Positions 9,481-20,751 of a stretch of DNA of 30,382 nucleotides are shown piece by piece. Origin of the DNA: Reticulitermes lucifugus (lineage: Eukaryota; Arthropoda; Insecta; Blattodea; Rhinotermitidae); assembly GCA_026260175.1 (NCBI GenBank), contig JAKCWW010000694.1, positions 39,036 through 69,417 on the forward strand, written 5' to 3'. Position 1 is the stretch's first letter. Every line of letters begins with the position of its first letter. Made by a program: the position numbers and the translations under genes. The notes under the pieces are model-generated. The model was not told the DNA's origin. It did not search any database and saw only the letters and a list, made by a program, of their open reading frames with translations.

Positions 9481-10542
9481 TGTGGATTTCATTGTGTCAG
9501 TTCATGTCTTATTACCAAACGGGGTATTAGCCTATCTGCTCTCATCAAAATGCAAGACCTTTCTTGCAAGTCTTCAGTTGTGTTCTTCAAAAAGTCACAG
9601 ATCTAACCCACATTTTTATGTAAATATGCTGTTACAAAAAATGGCAATGTTTGGGGAAACTTAAGAGGTGAATATTACACAAACTGTTTCCGCAAGGCGT
9701 ACTTCTGGCTCATATTTTAAAGAGGAGCTCACACTTCTCTTGCCCGTGCCTTTGTTTCCAAACATTCCTTTAAAGGAAGACCTGCAGCGTGGTACAGGGT
9801 CGACAACAGTTCTGTTGTTCCAGTATTCCTTCTGAATTTAGTATCACGCTAAACGGAAAAGGATGGCTTTCTTCGAGAGGTTGTCGAAGGTATTTTTTGT
9901 ATTACAGGAAATTTCATGCACGTCTATGAATTACGACGTCAAATAATGTCCTCCCATTTTTACGCTATATTATTTATATCTGGACTTTGAAGTTGTAACG
10001 AGTTATTTAATAAGCTTGTTGGGGTGAGTGAGGATTTCTTTCATATCAACGATTTAACGCACAAGTAGGAAGCAACCCCGAGGGATGGCGTTACTGTTGA
10101 ATGACGGACAAGATGTCACAAAGCTGAGATGATAATTCCATTGTCTATGGCAATACGATTCTGTTAATATCTGCAACCAAATGCACACATATAATCTAAT
10201 GGAAGTGACAAATTTTGTTGTAGACGAGGTTGCTAGGGCAGTACTGTCTAAAGTGAAATTTAGATAAGAGAAATGTAATGTAATTTCCTAAGTACACAGC
10301 TAAATTCTGGGGAACGTGAGTGGCGGTCATTTGGACATAATGTTTATTATGCAATTTGTTGATGCAGTACGACGAGCATATGGCAGAATTGCCGAATGTT
10401 AAATATAAACCAAGGGGCCAAAATCTCAAAGTATTCCCTTAGGTTATGAAAACGGTCAAACTGAGAACAATTTATTATGACACGTCCCTTATATGAAGGG
10501 GTGGATGTACCTCCATAAAGCGTATGTTACGAAGGTGCAGTT
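9481..10542. other. Intergenic DNA, nothing recognised
   Basis: About 1 kb with no identifiable repeat or exon. The 60-codon plus frame at 9482-9664 and the 77-codon minus frame at 10196-10429 show no domain. Confidence 0.45.
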
Positions 10543-10707
10543 ATTAGGATTTTCAAATTAAGGAGGATGAGATGATTAGGGCATGTGGCACGATAAGAAT
10601 AGGTGAAAACGGCATAAAAAATTTTGGTTGAAAAATTCGAATTGAAGATGCCTCTTGGAAGACCTACGCGTTGACATGAGAGAAACATAAAGGAAGTACG
10701 TATAAAT
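10543..10707 (+). pseudogene. LINE 3' tail (copy 3)
   Basis: One plus-strand frame reads IRIFKLRRMR, stop, LGHVAR, two stops, then KILVEKFELKMPLGRPTR and NIKEVR. This parallels IRVIKSRRMRWAGHVARM ... VGKPEGKRPLGRPRRRWEDNIKMDLREV, the remembered LINE ORF2 tail. The Trp codon before LGHVAR has become TGA. It is a dead fragment ending before the 3' UTR. Confidence 0.68.
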
Positions 10708-12784
10708 AGTTTTGGACTCGCTTCCCTGTTGCTCTATTCTTGTTTACTTTTACACGACTAGGATTATGGACATGAATAATTTCGGGCTGTCGCCTGTTGC
10801 TGTCTTTGTGTTTCCTGTTACGTGACTAGTGTTATTGTCATGAACATTTCCCATGCTCTTCAGTCGTACAACATATCCTGATTTTTCGACGTCGGTGCTT
10901 ATACATCATCCAGTGTAACACGCACCCCAACATACGATATTTTAAAGTGTAAAAACTTATACGTTAACATCGAGGAAATACTGCACTTTGGATCTAAAAA
11001 GTAAGAACAGAAATGCTCGCAAAAGTAACTGCCTCTCTCTGAATAGGATGAATTTCTTTCTTAGGTTATTAAACGAATCTTTCTCAGATGTATATGATGT
11101 GTTATTCTTAGGCTACATAATGTTGAAATTGAAGACGATTGTGGAGGATGAAATGGGTAAGACGTGGAGAGAAAACGTATTGGCAGATACGTGGAAACAC
11201 CACGCAAAGACTGTGCAGGTTGCCCGGCTCGAGAGTCCAGTCCGGGTCCTGCAGTGCGCGACGCTTCAGAGGCTGGGCAATTTGGTGATCAAGTTTGTTA
11301 GAACTCACTGCCTGTTCCGTCCTCTGTCGCAGAGTTCCCGATCAAACGGACAGAATAACTGATCCCTCAGATGCCCGGATCTTTGCGATTCCAGTAATAA
11401 GTTGTGTTCTTCTAAACTGACGTCTAGATTTTGTTCAGCGTAGATGAATATATTTGACTCTCTTTCTTTTCCGAATGTTGGGGTGTTGTGTTTATTCACC
11501 GTCACATGGTTCTGGTTGGAGTAGTGTCCTTCCATTTCATCAACGTGTTATGGCGGCAGAAACCGAGTGCAGTGGTAAATCCCATAATCGTTTTATCCGC
11601 TAAGACCAAATACGAAGGCCATCAAATGTGACAACAGTGCGTGTAATAAACTTAATTGAAAATTAACTATTCATTGAACAAGGTATATTCAGATCATATA
11701 TGAGTGAGGCCAGTACCTGGCTTGCAAGCCCATGTGACCTGAAATTCCAGTTTAAAAGTTAATCTTGCCCAACACCCGAGCAAGCTCACTAGGCCGAATG
11801 TGAATTCAGAGCAGGAATTGTCGTGTTTCTATCCTTCTATTTCGGTTTAATCCGGCCAATCAGATGTCATGTATCAGCGCTGTGAGGTAACCAGTCGACA
11901 CCTTATTGCAATACCAGTTTTTAATATGGTTAACAACTCTAATTCGTCGCATGCCTGTGCTCAAATGAAGTTAATCCTAAAGGTTATTAAGGTACAGGAA
12001 TGACACACTGAGTGTACACGTGTCTACATTATTGGGCCCACAGTATTTTGTATTACTTTTACCGAAAAAAAGGGGAAAAATTGAAATTATAGACTAATGA
12101 TTGTGAGTCTGGTTTCCGGAGTCCTACAGAGCGATGAGACATCCCCGGGGGAGAATTATTTCTTGGAAATTCTGTAACAGAATCGTACGGAAGAAAGAAA
12201 GTAAGTGAATGGTAGCGTGAAAATGAGGACTTCATGTGAGTAACATGTAACAGAATCGGCTTAAGACCGTCACAGAAAGTTTTCACTTTTGCAGGCAAAC
12301 TTTCGCATTACTCAATCACTGATCGCTTTCTCTTGAGGTACGTGTAGCAGAAGAGGGACCGTAACCATGGAAACGGATTTCAGAGAAGCAAAGTAGAGAA
12401 TAATGGTTAAGAATATATTGGGGTCAAGCTTTCTGCCGTTCGAATTTAAATTCAATGGCTGAATTTAGACGAACTGTTTTCCGGATGATTGAGGTACTGG
12501 GGTAACTTAAAAAGAAAAGTAATGCCGATAAATGCATTATTTATTTCTTGACTCATCAGCATTATAAGTGGAATGCAGCAGTTATCAATTATTTGTACCT
12601 GGGGGCTGCATGGTTCTATTCGGAAGTGACCGCGACAGGAGGGCTTCCTGAAAAGAATTTAGGACCCCGTCTCAATTAATGCTTTTGTTGATTGAACGTA
12701 GTTGGTAGATATATAAAATGACCACAATTATAATTCGTACGCGACATTTCGTATTCTGATTAGTGCTGTCATGAAAGAACTCAA
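10708..12784. other. Intergenic DNA, no supported gene
   Basis: The largest frame (10988-11362, plus, 124 codons) has no recognisable domain, and a 66-codon frame on the other strand overlaps it. No splice-flanked exon or known repeat was recognised over about 2 kb. Local composition near 11210-11280 is GC-richer than its flanks. Confidence 0.45.
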
Positions 12785-12885
12785 TCCGGAGTCAGCCTCA
12801 CTCGGCTTCTTCTTATTTAGTTGTGTAGAGACAGACCCCGCTATCCGGGGTTCGAATTCCGGCAAGGTCAGGAGATTTTCTCATC
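12785..12885 (+). repeat. tRNA-like SINE fragment
   Basis: A near-perfect B box GGTTCGAATTCC at 12849-12860, followed by a CGGCAAGGTCAGG stretch of the kind that follows SINE heads. The A box is not convincing and the body is short, so this is a truncated or decayed copy. Confidence 0.45.
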
Positions 12886-13461
12886 TGCATGACGTCCTGT
12901 ACTAACTGAATGGAGATCTTAACTTTGTCAGCAAAACACAGATTTTTTATTAGTGGTTTAAATGCGTCATCTTGAGACCCAAACACTTGACACGAAGCGC
13001 AAAAAGTCATGTGTTTTAATTGTTTTAAATAGTATTTGCATATCCTAAGGCTATTGATCAGTCTATCTCAGCATTGTGCCCTGCTACATATAATTATAAA
13101 GAACTGTTTATTTACCTATGTGTCTTGAAGTGAGTGAAGGTAGACTCCAGTACAAAAATCTAATCAATTAAATTTTGTATCGACGTCCTGTACATCATTT
13201 TTGTAGTTAGCCGAGCTTATGAAATTCTGTGTGCCACTTTTAATAAATTTCTATCATTATGTGCTTATTTGTCATTGCTTAACATCTTTCTATTTGAAGA
13301 CTTTATCTTCTATTGTATTCGAAGTTATTATTATATTCTCTGTTTATGTAGTCCCAATATCGTTGTAACCCAGATGTGGGGATGGCTTACATTAGATGCA
13401 CTTTTGTTTTTGCATTCAATGAAGAATCAACTGAAGCTGAGCCATAATCTTGGTTATGTGT
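12886..13461. other. Intergenic DNA, nothing recognised
   Basis: AT-rich. The 72-codon plus frame at 13269-13487 is hydrophobic but matches nothing I know, and its end runs into the fold-back half-copy. Confidence 0.4.
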
Positions 13462-13535
13462 GCTTTGGTTTACTTGACCCTGTATAAGAAGGCAATGTGA
13501 ACCTTCGAAACGTCGGGACCTGCTCGCCAAACGAC
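13462..13535. repeat. Half-copy of the fold-back element
   Basis: TTGACCCTG ... GGCAATGT ... CCTTCGAAACGTCGGGA resembles the right arm of the fold-back element at 22541-22738 (TTGACACTTGAAGATGGGAC ... AAACGTCGGTAC). Only one arm is present. Confidence 0.4.
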
Positions 13536-14558
13536 ACAGAGCCACATCTCAGAAGATTTGTAACACTGTAAGCATGCGCAATAGGAAAGTGCGCGTCATG
13601 AGCTGACGGAATTTCTTGTTTTAAACATTTGGACGAGTAATGGAAAATTGCTTCGATTATCGTTACGTACGCGGGGATATTTTCATAGGAATATAATACC
13701 ATATTAGGTCCTTTTTTGAAGTAATGAAAACATTATCCAGTGGTTTACAATTTACTGGAAAATAGTTTATGTCAGTGATGATATTGTGAGACAGCAAGAA
13801 TAACAAGAGAAAAAAAAAGAAATAGAGAAGACATGTGGAAAAAGGAATAAAAGATCAAACCCCAGTTAAGCAGAATATGATATTCTCAACTGGTTGTTTA
13901 ATGCCTAGGGCCGTGTATTATTTTTTCTATTACGTTTATCAGAAATAAGATTGAAATACGCTTAAATAAACAAAAAACAAAGTGAAAGCTTTTATTGAGA
14001 TCACCGGAACAGAATTTAATTTTGTACGGAAATAAAAGAATATTTCGAAAGAATTTCTTTTGGTTTCATACTGTGTATGTACGGATATGAAAAAAAGTGA
14101 AACCTGTCAATTTCCAGATTATGAATTGTGGGACTTCTGTAGTAAAGGAAACATCCGTCAAACAGGGATTTTCTGTGGCAGTGAAAGGCCACGTGTTTCA
14201 AGTTTTGAAATTAAGCTGTTATGCTATCATGACTGTCTCTTGGATGTTTTATATGCCACGCGTTTGGGGTACGCCTTCTCAGGGTTCTCTGTATTCACAA
14301 ATCCCCAGCTGTTCGTTCAGATTATGCTGGCATCAACCATATATTTTGTATGATGTAATAAAACACTCAAGTTTCAACAGAGACGTCGCCTACTTTCTCT
14401 GGGTAACGGGAAATAAAGAGAAGCTTATAATTTATGGTGGGAACCCGTATGAATTTATGGAGGTACGAATTGAAAACAGCTTTGCACCACAAATCTTATA
14501 TCCGGATACTTGCAAAGAACATATTTTGACAAAATTGTCTCGCAAAGGAACGGCACAC
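13536..14558. other. Intergenic DNA with overlapping long frames, no supported gene
   Basis: Two overlapping plus-strand frames (14060-14353, 97 codons, and 14097-14723, 208 codons) share the same DNA. Roughly 50 C-terminal codons of the longer one are microsatellite. No start context, splice structure or family match supports translation. A weak resemblance of the shorter frame to a chemoreceptor C-terminus is noted under findings. Confidence 0.4.
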
Positions 14559-14880
14559 ATAATAATAATAATAATAATAATGTGTGTAGGTATGTATGTG
14601 CGTATGTGTGTATGTATGTATGTGTGTATGTATGTATGTATGTATGCGTATGTGTGTACGTATATGTATGTATGTGTGTGTATGTATGTATTTATGTATG
14701 TGTATGTATGTATGCATTATTGAATGAGTGCATGTAATGTAATGTAATGTAGTGTAATGTGCAATGTAGTGTAAAGTAACGTAATGTGGTTCCAGGTAAT
14801 GTTATTTCGTGTAATGCAATTTAATGTAATACATTGTAACGTAGTGGTGTGTGTGTATGTATGTATGTGTGTGTGTGTGA
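14559..14880. repeat. Composite microsatellite: (AAT)n, (TATG)n, (TAATG)n, (TG)n
   Basis: Four runs follow each other: (AAT)7-8 at 14559-14581, an imperfect TATG/TGTG tract at about 14582-14714, a degenerate TAATG/TAGTG pentamer at about 14733-14845, and TGTG/TATG at about 14846-14880. It yields long Tyr/Val/Cys/Met and Thr/His/Ile frames on both strands, none of which is a gene. Confidence 0.9.
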
Positions 14881-15069
14881 GAAAGACAGAGCCTGTACGT
14901 GTGCATTTCACTTAATGTTAAGGGATATATTGTGACAGATAAACGAACTTTCAGACTGAGTTCTGTGGCGCATATTTTTACTTGAAGGCTTGCAATAACG
15001 TTACATATGTGTAGTCCCGCATGACACCTTGTGAGGACTTAGAATCGTGAACCGTGGAATGGTCACGCA

Positions 15070-15342
15070 TGAAAAGCAATCCCATTACAGGCCTGGACAG
15101 GCCCTTAGGGTTCCAGGAGGTTGAGGCTCCCANNNNNNNNNNNNNNNNNNNNNNNNNNNNNNNNNNNNNNNNNNNNNNNNNNNNNNNNNNNNNNNNNNNN
15201 NNNNNNNNNNNCAGGGCCATAGTGCGACCGAAAGGATTATGTCAATGAAAAATTCCAATGACACCATCGGGAACACAACCCGCGACCTTCCGGCTTGTAG
15301 CGCAGTGCCTCAACCAACTGCGCCATCGCGTGACCCCACGGT
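15070..15342 (-). repeat. SINE C, tRNA-related, interrupted by gap
   Basis: Reading down the minus strand from 15342, an A-box-like TGGCGCAGTTGG is followed by CGGGTTGTGTTCCCG in the B-box place. One frame gives WRSWLRHCATSRKVAG and, past the gap, WEPQPPGTLRACPGL, strings I remember from highly repeated cockroach/termite sequence. The middle is replaced by Ns, so true length is unknown. The far end near 15070 is approximate. Confidence 0.68.
15133..15211. other. Assembly gap, 79 N
   Basis: A run of 79 undetermined bases inside SINE C. Its real length cannot be known from the window. Frames that cross it are meaningless. Confidence 0.99.
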
Positions 15343-15349
15343 CACTCAT

Positions 15350-15613
15350 GAAACACATAGAAATGACATACCTGTTGTTGGAAGGGTCACGTATAGAACC
15401 CATAGAAGTAATATATCTGATCTTTTTGTGAAGACTACATAGAAAACGCATAGAAATACCATATACTTACACGTTCCTTTTTTGAAAGACCACAATGGCA
15501 ACTTACAGAAATACCGTATGGACATTTGTTGGTAAGTCACATAGGAAACCCATAGAAATAACGTACCTGATTGCTGGAAATATCACGTGGGAAACCCATA
15601 GGAATACTGACAC
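15350..15613. repeat. Degenerate ~46 bp minisatellite, about 5.5 units
   Basis: The core CATAGAAAT recurs at 15356, 15401, 15449, 15504 (as TACAGAAAT), 15551 and 15597, giving periods of 45, 48, 55, 47 and 46 bp. Each unit continues with an ACATACCTGAT-like part, a TTGTTGGAA-like part and GTCAC, followed by ATAGGAAACC into the next. The array abuts the head of SINE C. Confidence 0.75.
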
Positions 15614-18600
15614 TTGAACTTAAAGAGATCAGGATGGAAATTGTTTTTAGAAAATAAAATAAATATTTGGAAAAATCATACAATTTATTTCGTATTGTAA
15701 TATGCAGGAGCCCAAACAAATTTAGTGTTGGGTCACATTTCACGATGCAGTGAGCAGATTTCTTTCGTTCAGTGGCTTACAGGCAAGTCTTTCGAATCTT
15801 GTCACGACCAGATAATGCTGAAGCGTGACAGTTTTATACGAGCCAATCTATACCTGTGAACGATGTAAATAGGTCACATCACGAAAAACATGGAACTGCT
15901 AACTTCTTCAGACTATACTACACAGTATTACCGATTTCTGATTACTTGACCTGAATAATCACCGAGTGTTTGTAGAACCGGGTGTTCGTATCAGTAGTTA
16001 GTGTTCACAACGAATGCGACTTGTTGCGACTGGGGACTGAGCTATATTACGCTCCGTTCTTCTTTATGACGATGAAGTTTCCAGTCATTTGAGTTCTTGT
16101 TTCGTGAAAATGAAACTAGAAAATAATTTTTTGCTGAGGCTCTCTGTGTTTAGAAGAACGAAATTGTAAAGAAAGTGTAAAGTCCTTCCAAAAAACATTG
16201 AGGTTAAAAATATTGTTTTTGAAGAGCAGGTAATGTAGGTTAACTTCTGATACACATACACACATACTTGGGTTTATAATCGTGACGTAAAATAAGTGGT
16301 TAGTACGTTAAAGAAAATAGCGCTTTAGAATAGAAATATATGCGTGGAATTTAAGCTTGATAGCAAATAACAGTTCTTCTCATTTCCCCTTACCACCAGA
16401 CAAATTCCAACACTTTAAGAAGTGTACAGTGATGGACAATACAGAACTTAAGCTGAAGAGATTATCACTGACGTATGTAACATCACTTAATCCAGCAGGT
16501 GTTATTAAGAGGGTGGTCCAACTGAGCAACATTTACTGCAGATTGTAGCATGAAATAATTTATGGGAAAACTGTAAGCTTGAATTTGGATTACATGTTAC
16601 CATGTTAAACACAAAACAGAACAGAAACCTAATATGTTAATGTACTATGACATATCTGACGCCAGTATTGGTACATTTAAACAGTGATCACTTAAATTAT
16701 ATATATATATATATTGTTGTAAAACTCTTGCAATATTTCTGTCTACTGGAATTGTTGCTTTCGAATCTTATGATTTGAATTTGGAGGTATAGCCTGGTGT
16801 GTTATTTTTTCCTCACCAAACCACAATACATACAATAAAAGCGGTTGGTCGATAGGACCAAAAATTATGTTTACCTGGTATGAAAATACTTGCTGGTATT
16901 TAATAATTTTGTTGAAAGGATAAGGTTATTTTATCTACAAAACTGCAGTGCCAATTATGTTAATTGAGATAAAATATAGGAATAATGTTTTCGGAGTAGT
17001 TTGATGGTATCATCAAGAACATCGAAGCTGCCTACCGGTTGGAGCAAATGTATGCCAAGATGACGGCAGTTTATTTTCTAAAATGTTTAAATGTGACACA
17101 GATAAATACTTGGATGCTGTTATTTGAACTCGTCGACAAATAGGCTTCCGTACGAACAGGCAGCAGAAGGAAACATGGCCTGTTAATAAGACATAGGTCA
17201 GGAAATGTAAGTAGATTTATATGTAACGCCTGTCTACAAATCGTCGTCACGTCACATGTAGAGTCCAGGTATATTTCAGCACATCACAGGTTATTCTAGT
17301 AAATGAAGGTGATCTGGAATGCATTTGAACCTGAAATAATGAAATGGAATAAGGTCGAGAACAGTGCAGAACTTCTTGTTAAATCATTGTCATCTAATCG
17401 ATATTAGTAAGTCGGTGCCGTTTTGAGGCTTCCGAATGAATGTAACATTTGGTTCCAGAAGTGTTTCTGCTATGCTAGTAACATTGTAGACGGATAATAG
17501 CAGTAATAAGGAGAGAAGATATATTCCTTATAAAGTAACTGACAATTTCCTTTCAGGAACAAAAAAATCCCTGATGAAAATAAAGCAGTGTAAATACGGA
17601 GTTCTGTGTGTACGTGTTCTGTTGCAACTTTGTGTCTAATCCTACTGCACCTGTATGGACAGAGATCACGCAAATTGCAAGCTAACAACGGGATGGGAGT
17701 ACAAAACAAAGAAACGTGTAATGTCTCCGGAAGGACCACCCTCTTCTGTGTAGTCTAGTGTTATTCCAAATTATAATGTGGATATGGCGTGCATAGTAGC
17801 ACATCAGTGTGGTTAGATACGGCATTGTATTTTCCAGCTAATATTAATCAACAAAGTTATTATATAAGGAGATGATAAAACTATGTATAGACAGGCGATC
17901 CATTTATAATGACCACTTATTTTTTGAGGGGTGTAAACAGCAAACGAAATGGTAGATTGAAACATGGCATTAAGTCTTCATGTTGCTTTGTGTGGTTCTA
18001 CTGCTCATACTTTGTTTCACAATATAAATATTTTAATTTTTTTAGTAGCTTGTACAATGCTCAACACGTTGAAACGACATCAGAAGAAACATGGCAAAAC
18101 GATTAGAATTGCTGGTATTCAGGAACCGATGAGCGTGACGATGATGCTGAGGAGGAACACGCTCACGGGGTACTGGAGTCGTAGCTGACCGCCGTACTGT
18201 ATGGCTGCAGGGTGCTCGCCTGAAACACATAGACAACACACATTGCTGGGTTTCGTATTTCGAGAGTTATCATAGCTGCAAATGTGTACAGTGGCAATCA
18301 AGATACATTGAACCTTACATAGAAATCTGAGATGATGGGGGGGGGGAATATTTTGTTTTGGGACTTAAACACAGTCGTTAGGAGGTAGTGGCGCATTATC
18401 CTCTGAGGGACAGGTCAAATACCAGAAGATACCCAGCTGTTTAGACTTGAGATATATATATTTTATCATATAACGTTTGTTATACATTGCACAACAATAA
18501 TTTCTATTTTATTTTAAAGGAGACGGAGTAATACGAAGATGGAGAGAACTGCATAATTGATATCTTCATAATTTGGACACGCCACTAAGTATTAATAGGA

Positions 18601-18802
18601 TAACTGAATCAGGGAGGATAAAGTAGGCAGGAATTCAGCATGAGACATGCGTACACACTTTTAGTTAGGAAATGTGAAGAGATTAGACTGTCTGAGAGAT
18701 ATGAAGCCGTTACTTCTTTATTCTTCGGTAGCTTATGTAAGTATAGTCATTAGTGGATAACCAAATTACGCAAATTTTAAAGTATTGTGGGCTTTTTTTC
18801 TT
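15614..18802. other. Long intergenic stretch, nothing supported
   Basis: About 3.2 kb. It contains a short (AT)n run near 16697-16714, poly-G (10 G) near 18340-18350 and scattered frames of 60-89 codons (for example 17470-17739 minus), none with a domain. I recognised no repeat family here, but older repeats could be present below what can be seen by eye. Confidence 0.45.
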
Positions 18803-19026
18803 CCATGGCTCGACAGCCCTAGTGGGTTTCGAGGTTTCGAGATCACACTCAGACACACCACACTTGGTAGGGCTCCTCTGGACGAGTGATCGTTCTGTCG
18901 CAGAGACCTCTACCTGATAACACGCAATACTCTCAAGAGACAGACATCCGTGCCGCCGACGGGATTAGAATCCGCAGTCCCAGCAAGCGAACGGCCGCAG
19001 GCCCACGCCTTAAATCGCGCGGCCAC
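18803..19026 (-). repeat. SINE A copy 1, tRNA-derived
   Basis: On the minus strand the head GTGGCCGCGCG is followed by a B-box-like GGATTCTAATCCC (18961-18973) and a body with CTCTGCGAC, CACTCGTCCAGAGGA, CCTACCAAGTGTGGTGTGTC and a CACTAGGG end. The copy at 22759-22976 has the same order. Its head end lies 15 bp from the LINE tail at 19042. Confidence 0.78.
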
Positions 19027-19041
19027 TGGGATCGGCAATGT

Positions 19042-19256
19042 AGGCTTAGATGGGAATATAATAATAAAATGGAGCTTAGAGAAATATTGTGTTGATAGGA
19101 CTGGATTCAACTGGCTCAGGATAGAGATCAATGGCGCGGCCTTAAAAACACGGTTACGAAACTTCTGGTTCCCTGGATGTTGAGAAATTTCCGATCGAGT
19201 GTTTGTTTCTCAAGGAGGAAACTGCTTGATGGAGCTAATTAGTTGGTAATTAAGTG
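19042..19256 (+). pseudogene. LINE 3' tail (copy 4), best preserved
   Basis: One uninterrupted frame apart from two adjacent stops: RWEYNNKMELREILC, two stops, DWIQLAQDRDQWRGLKNTV, then VCFSRRKLLDGAN. This is the clearest match to the remembered tail RWEDNIKMDLREV ... DWINLAQDRDRWRAYV ... VSFSRRTLLHGVS. It therefore serves as the reference for the weaker copies. Confidence 0.78.
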
Positions 19257-20289
19257 TCAGCATAGTACCGATCACGTGCTGCGCTTTTTAACACAGAGTT
19301 ATGCTCTAAGCGTGTTTGTTTAATTTTACTAATTTTCAGTTTTGACAGTGCAGGACCAGCAGTTTACGTTTTCTGCATTACAAACAGAATATTTCCACAC
19401 TTAATATGTCTGGGACACTCTGAAGCTACCAAAGCAGAAGCGATACGATGTATTCTGATTTAACAGAACGACCCCACAAAAGTAAATTTAAAAGGACTTT
19501 TAAGCAGTTCAAACACGGAAAATTATAGCCAATTAAGCTTTGTGTACAGGTGAATATTACTGACCCCTAGGATATGCTACGTGACGGTGTTAGAATTAAA
19601 ATTCATCTGTTCCTAACAGCTAAGCAAAAATTAAAAAATAGGGAGAAATGAAATGTCCTGCCTTTGTTAAAACATAGAATAAATAGAATAAATTTATCGA
19701 TACGCACGGTTTTGCGTCCTAGAAGAAAGAATTGTTCTTAAAATATAGAATTCAAATAGGACAAAACCATCTGAAAATTCATCTTAAGAACACAAGACCT
19801 GTAGAGCCGAGAAAGTTTAATTTAATGTTTTTTACGTCACAGCCTAAAGATTACAGCCTATCTTTATATGCGTTTAAATTAGTAAAGTTGGTAGAATTGT
19901 GTCTTAGTCCACTATGCCTACTGCTTTCAGAAATGGGCCGCGAATCCACGTTAAACCTTGCTGACTTAGTTTTAACTAATGTGAACTTTTAACTCATTAT
20001 ATCAGTATACTTTGACGTGTGTGAGTCAGAGGTATTCTAATTGGGTTTGAAGTGTCAGAACCTGAAATTCCAGAATTTGAAGGCAATAAAAGTCAAACGA
20101 CTTCTGCCACAATGTTAAAATACTGCGGACAAAGCAAGTTAAACTTAAAACAATTAAATTTATGCAGTATTTCGTCATCAAGGTAGGTTGTTTTAATGAG
20201 AGAGATTTACAGATCAAGATGAAGATAAAAATAAAGGATTTGGAAGATAAAGTAGTACGTAACAAAATAAGATGTTCTGTATAGGTTTT
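19257..20289. other. Intergenic DNA, nothing recognised
   Basis: AT-rich. The 86-codon plus frame at 19732-19992 and the long minus frame at 20026-20382 show no domain; the minus frame overlaps the next LINE fragment in antisense. Confidence 0.4.
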
Positions 20290-20515
20290 AAGAATGAATG
20301 AAGGTACAATCGCAAAGAGGGTTTTAAATATGAAACTAAAAGAAAAACGCGTGAGAGGACAGAGTTCAAGAGGAAATGCCAAGTTCGGGAAGATGTTGCA
20401 CGAAAGGAAGAAAGAACGTGGAAAGGAAATGAGGAGGACCAGCGCTGGTAAAACATGCGTGCAGACAGATGGAGAGACTTCGTTGTGAGAAGTTCCACAG
20501 TAAGAGGAAACGTCT
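20290..20515 (+). pseudogene. Second LINE family ORF2 C-terminus, frameshifted
   Basis: The plus strand reads IAKRVLNMKLKEKRVRGQ, then in a shifted frame QVREDVARKEERTWKGNEED and later DRWRDFVVRSS. This parallels a remembered LINE tail (KRVLNMKLKGKRPRGRPR ... QVRKDVTQKEGRTWEEIE ... DRDRWRGLVVR), distinct from the GHVARM/RWEDNI family. It explains the strong purine bias. The long minus-strand frames of 118 and 147 codons over this DNA are its antisense. Confidence 0.62.
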
Positions 20516-20751
20516 TAAGGTCGGAGCTGTCTTGGGGAACTTTAACATACTGCTTCAGTTCATGTGCAGATATTCCTCTCTGGAGTACGAGATAATCAAT
20601 CTTCTTTTGAATTATCGAAATACATCGATTAATTTTAAAGTAACAAATTATTTGCAACAGCTGATCAAGTGTAGAAGAAGAGAAACGACTTTTATAGCAT
20701 GGGATGCTCCATAATGTGCACTTTTAACCAAATACTATTAAGGTGGTCACA

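Noticed and set aside
9640-9664. Second copy of the PTCD2 start (AAAATGGCAATGTTTGGGG resembles AAGATGGCGATGTTTGGG)
   Set aside because: Similarity is limited to under 20 bp, is on the opposite strand and is followed at once by a stop.
10988-11362. 124-codon plus frame as a gene
   Set aside because: No domain, no splice sites that extend it, and a competing 66-codon frame lies on the other strand.
14097-14723. Longest open frame (208 codons, plus) as a gene
   Set aside because: Its last ~50 codons are microsatellite, an overlapping 97-codon frame uses the same DNA, and there is no family match or splice support.
15350-15613. CRISPR array
   Set aside because: Units are degenerate, directly adjacent and of varying length with no conserved repeat/unique spacer alternation, and the organism is an animal.
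20026-20657. Minus-strand frames of 118 and 147 codons as a membrane protein
   Set aside because: They are largely antisense to a purine-rich LINE ORF2 remnant on the plus strand; the hydrophobicity comes from reading purine-rich DNA backwards.
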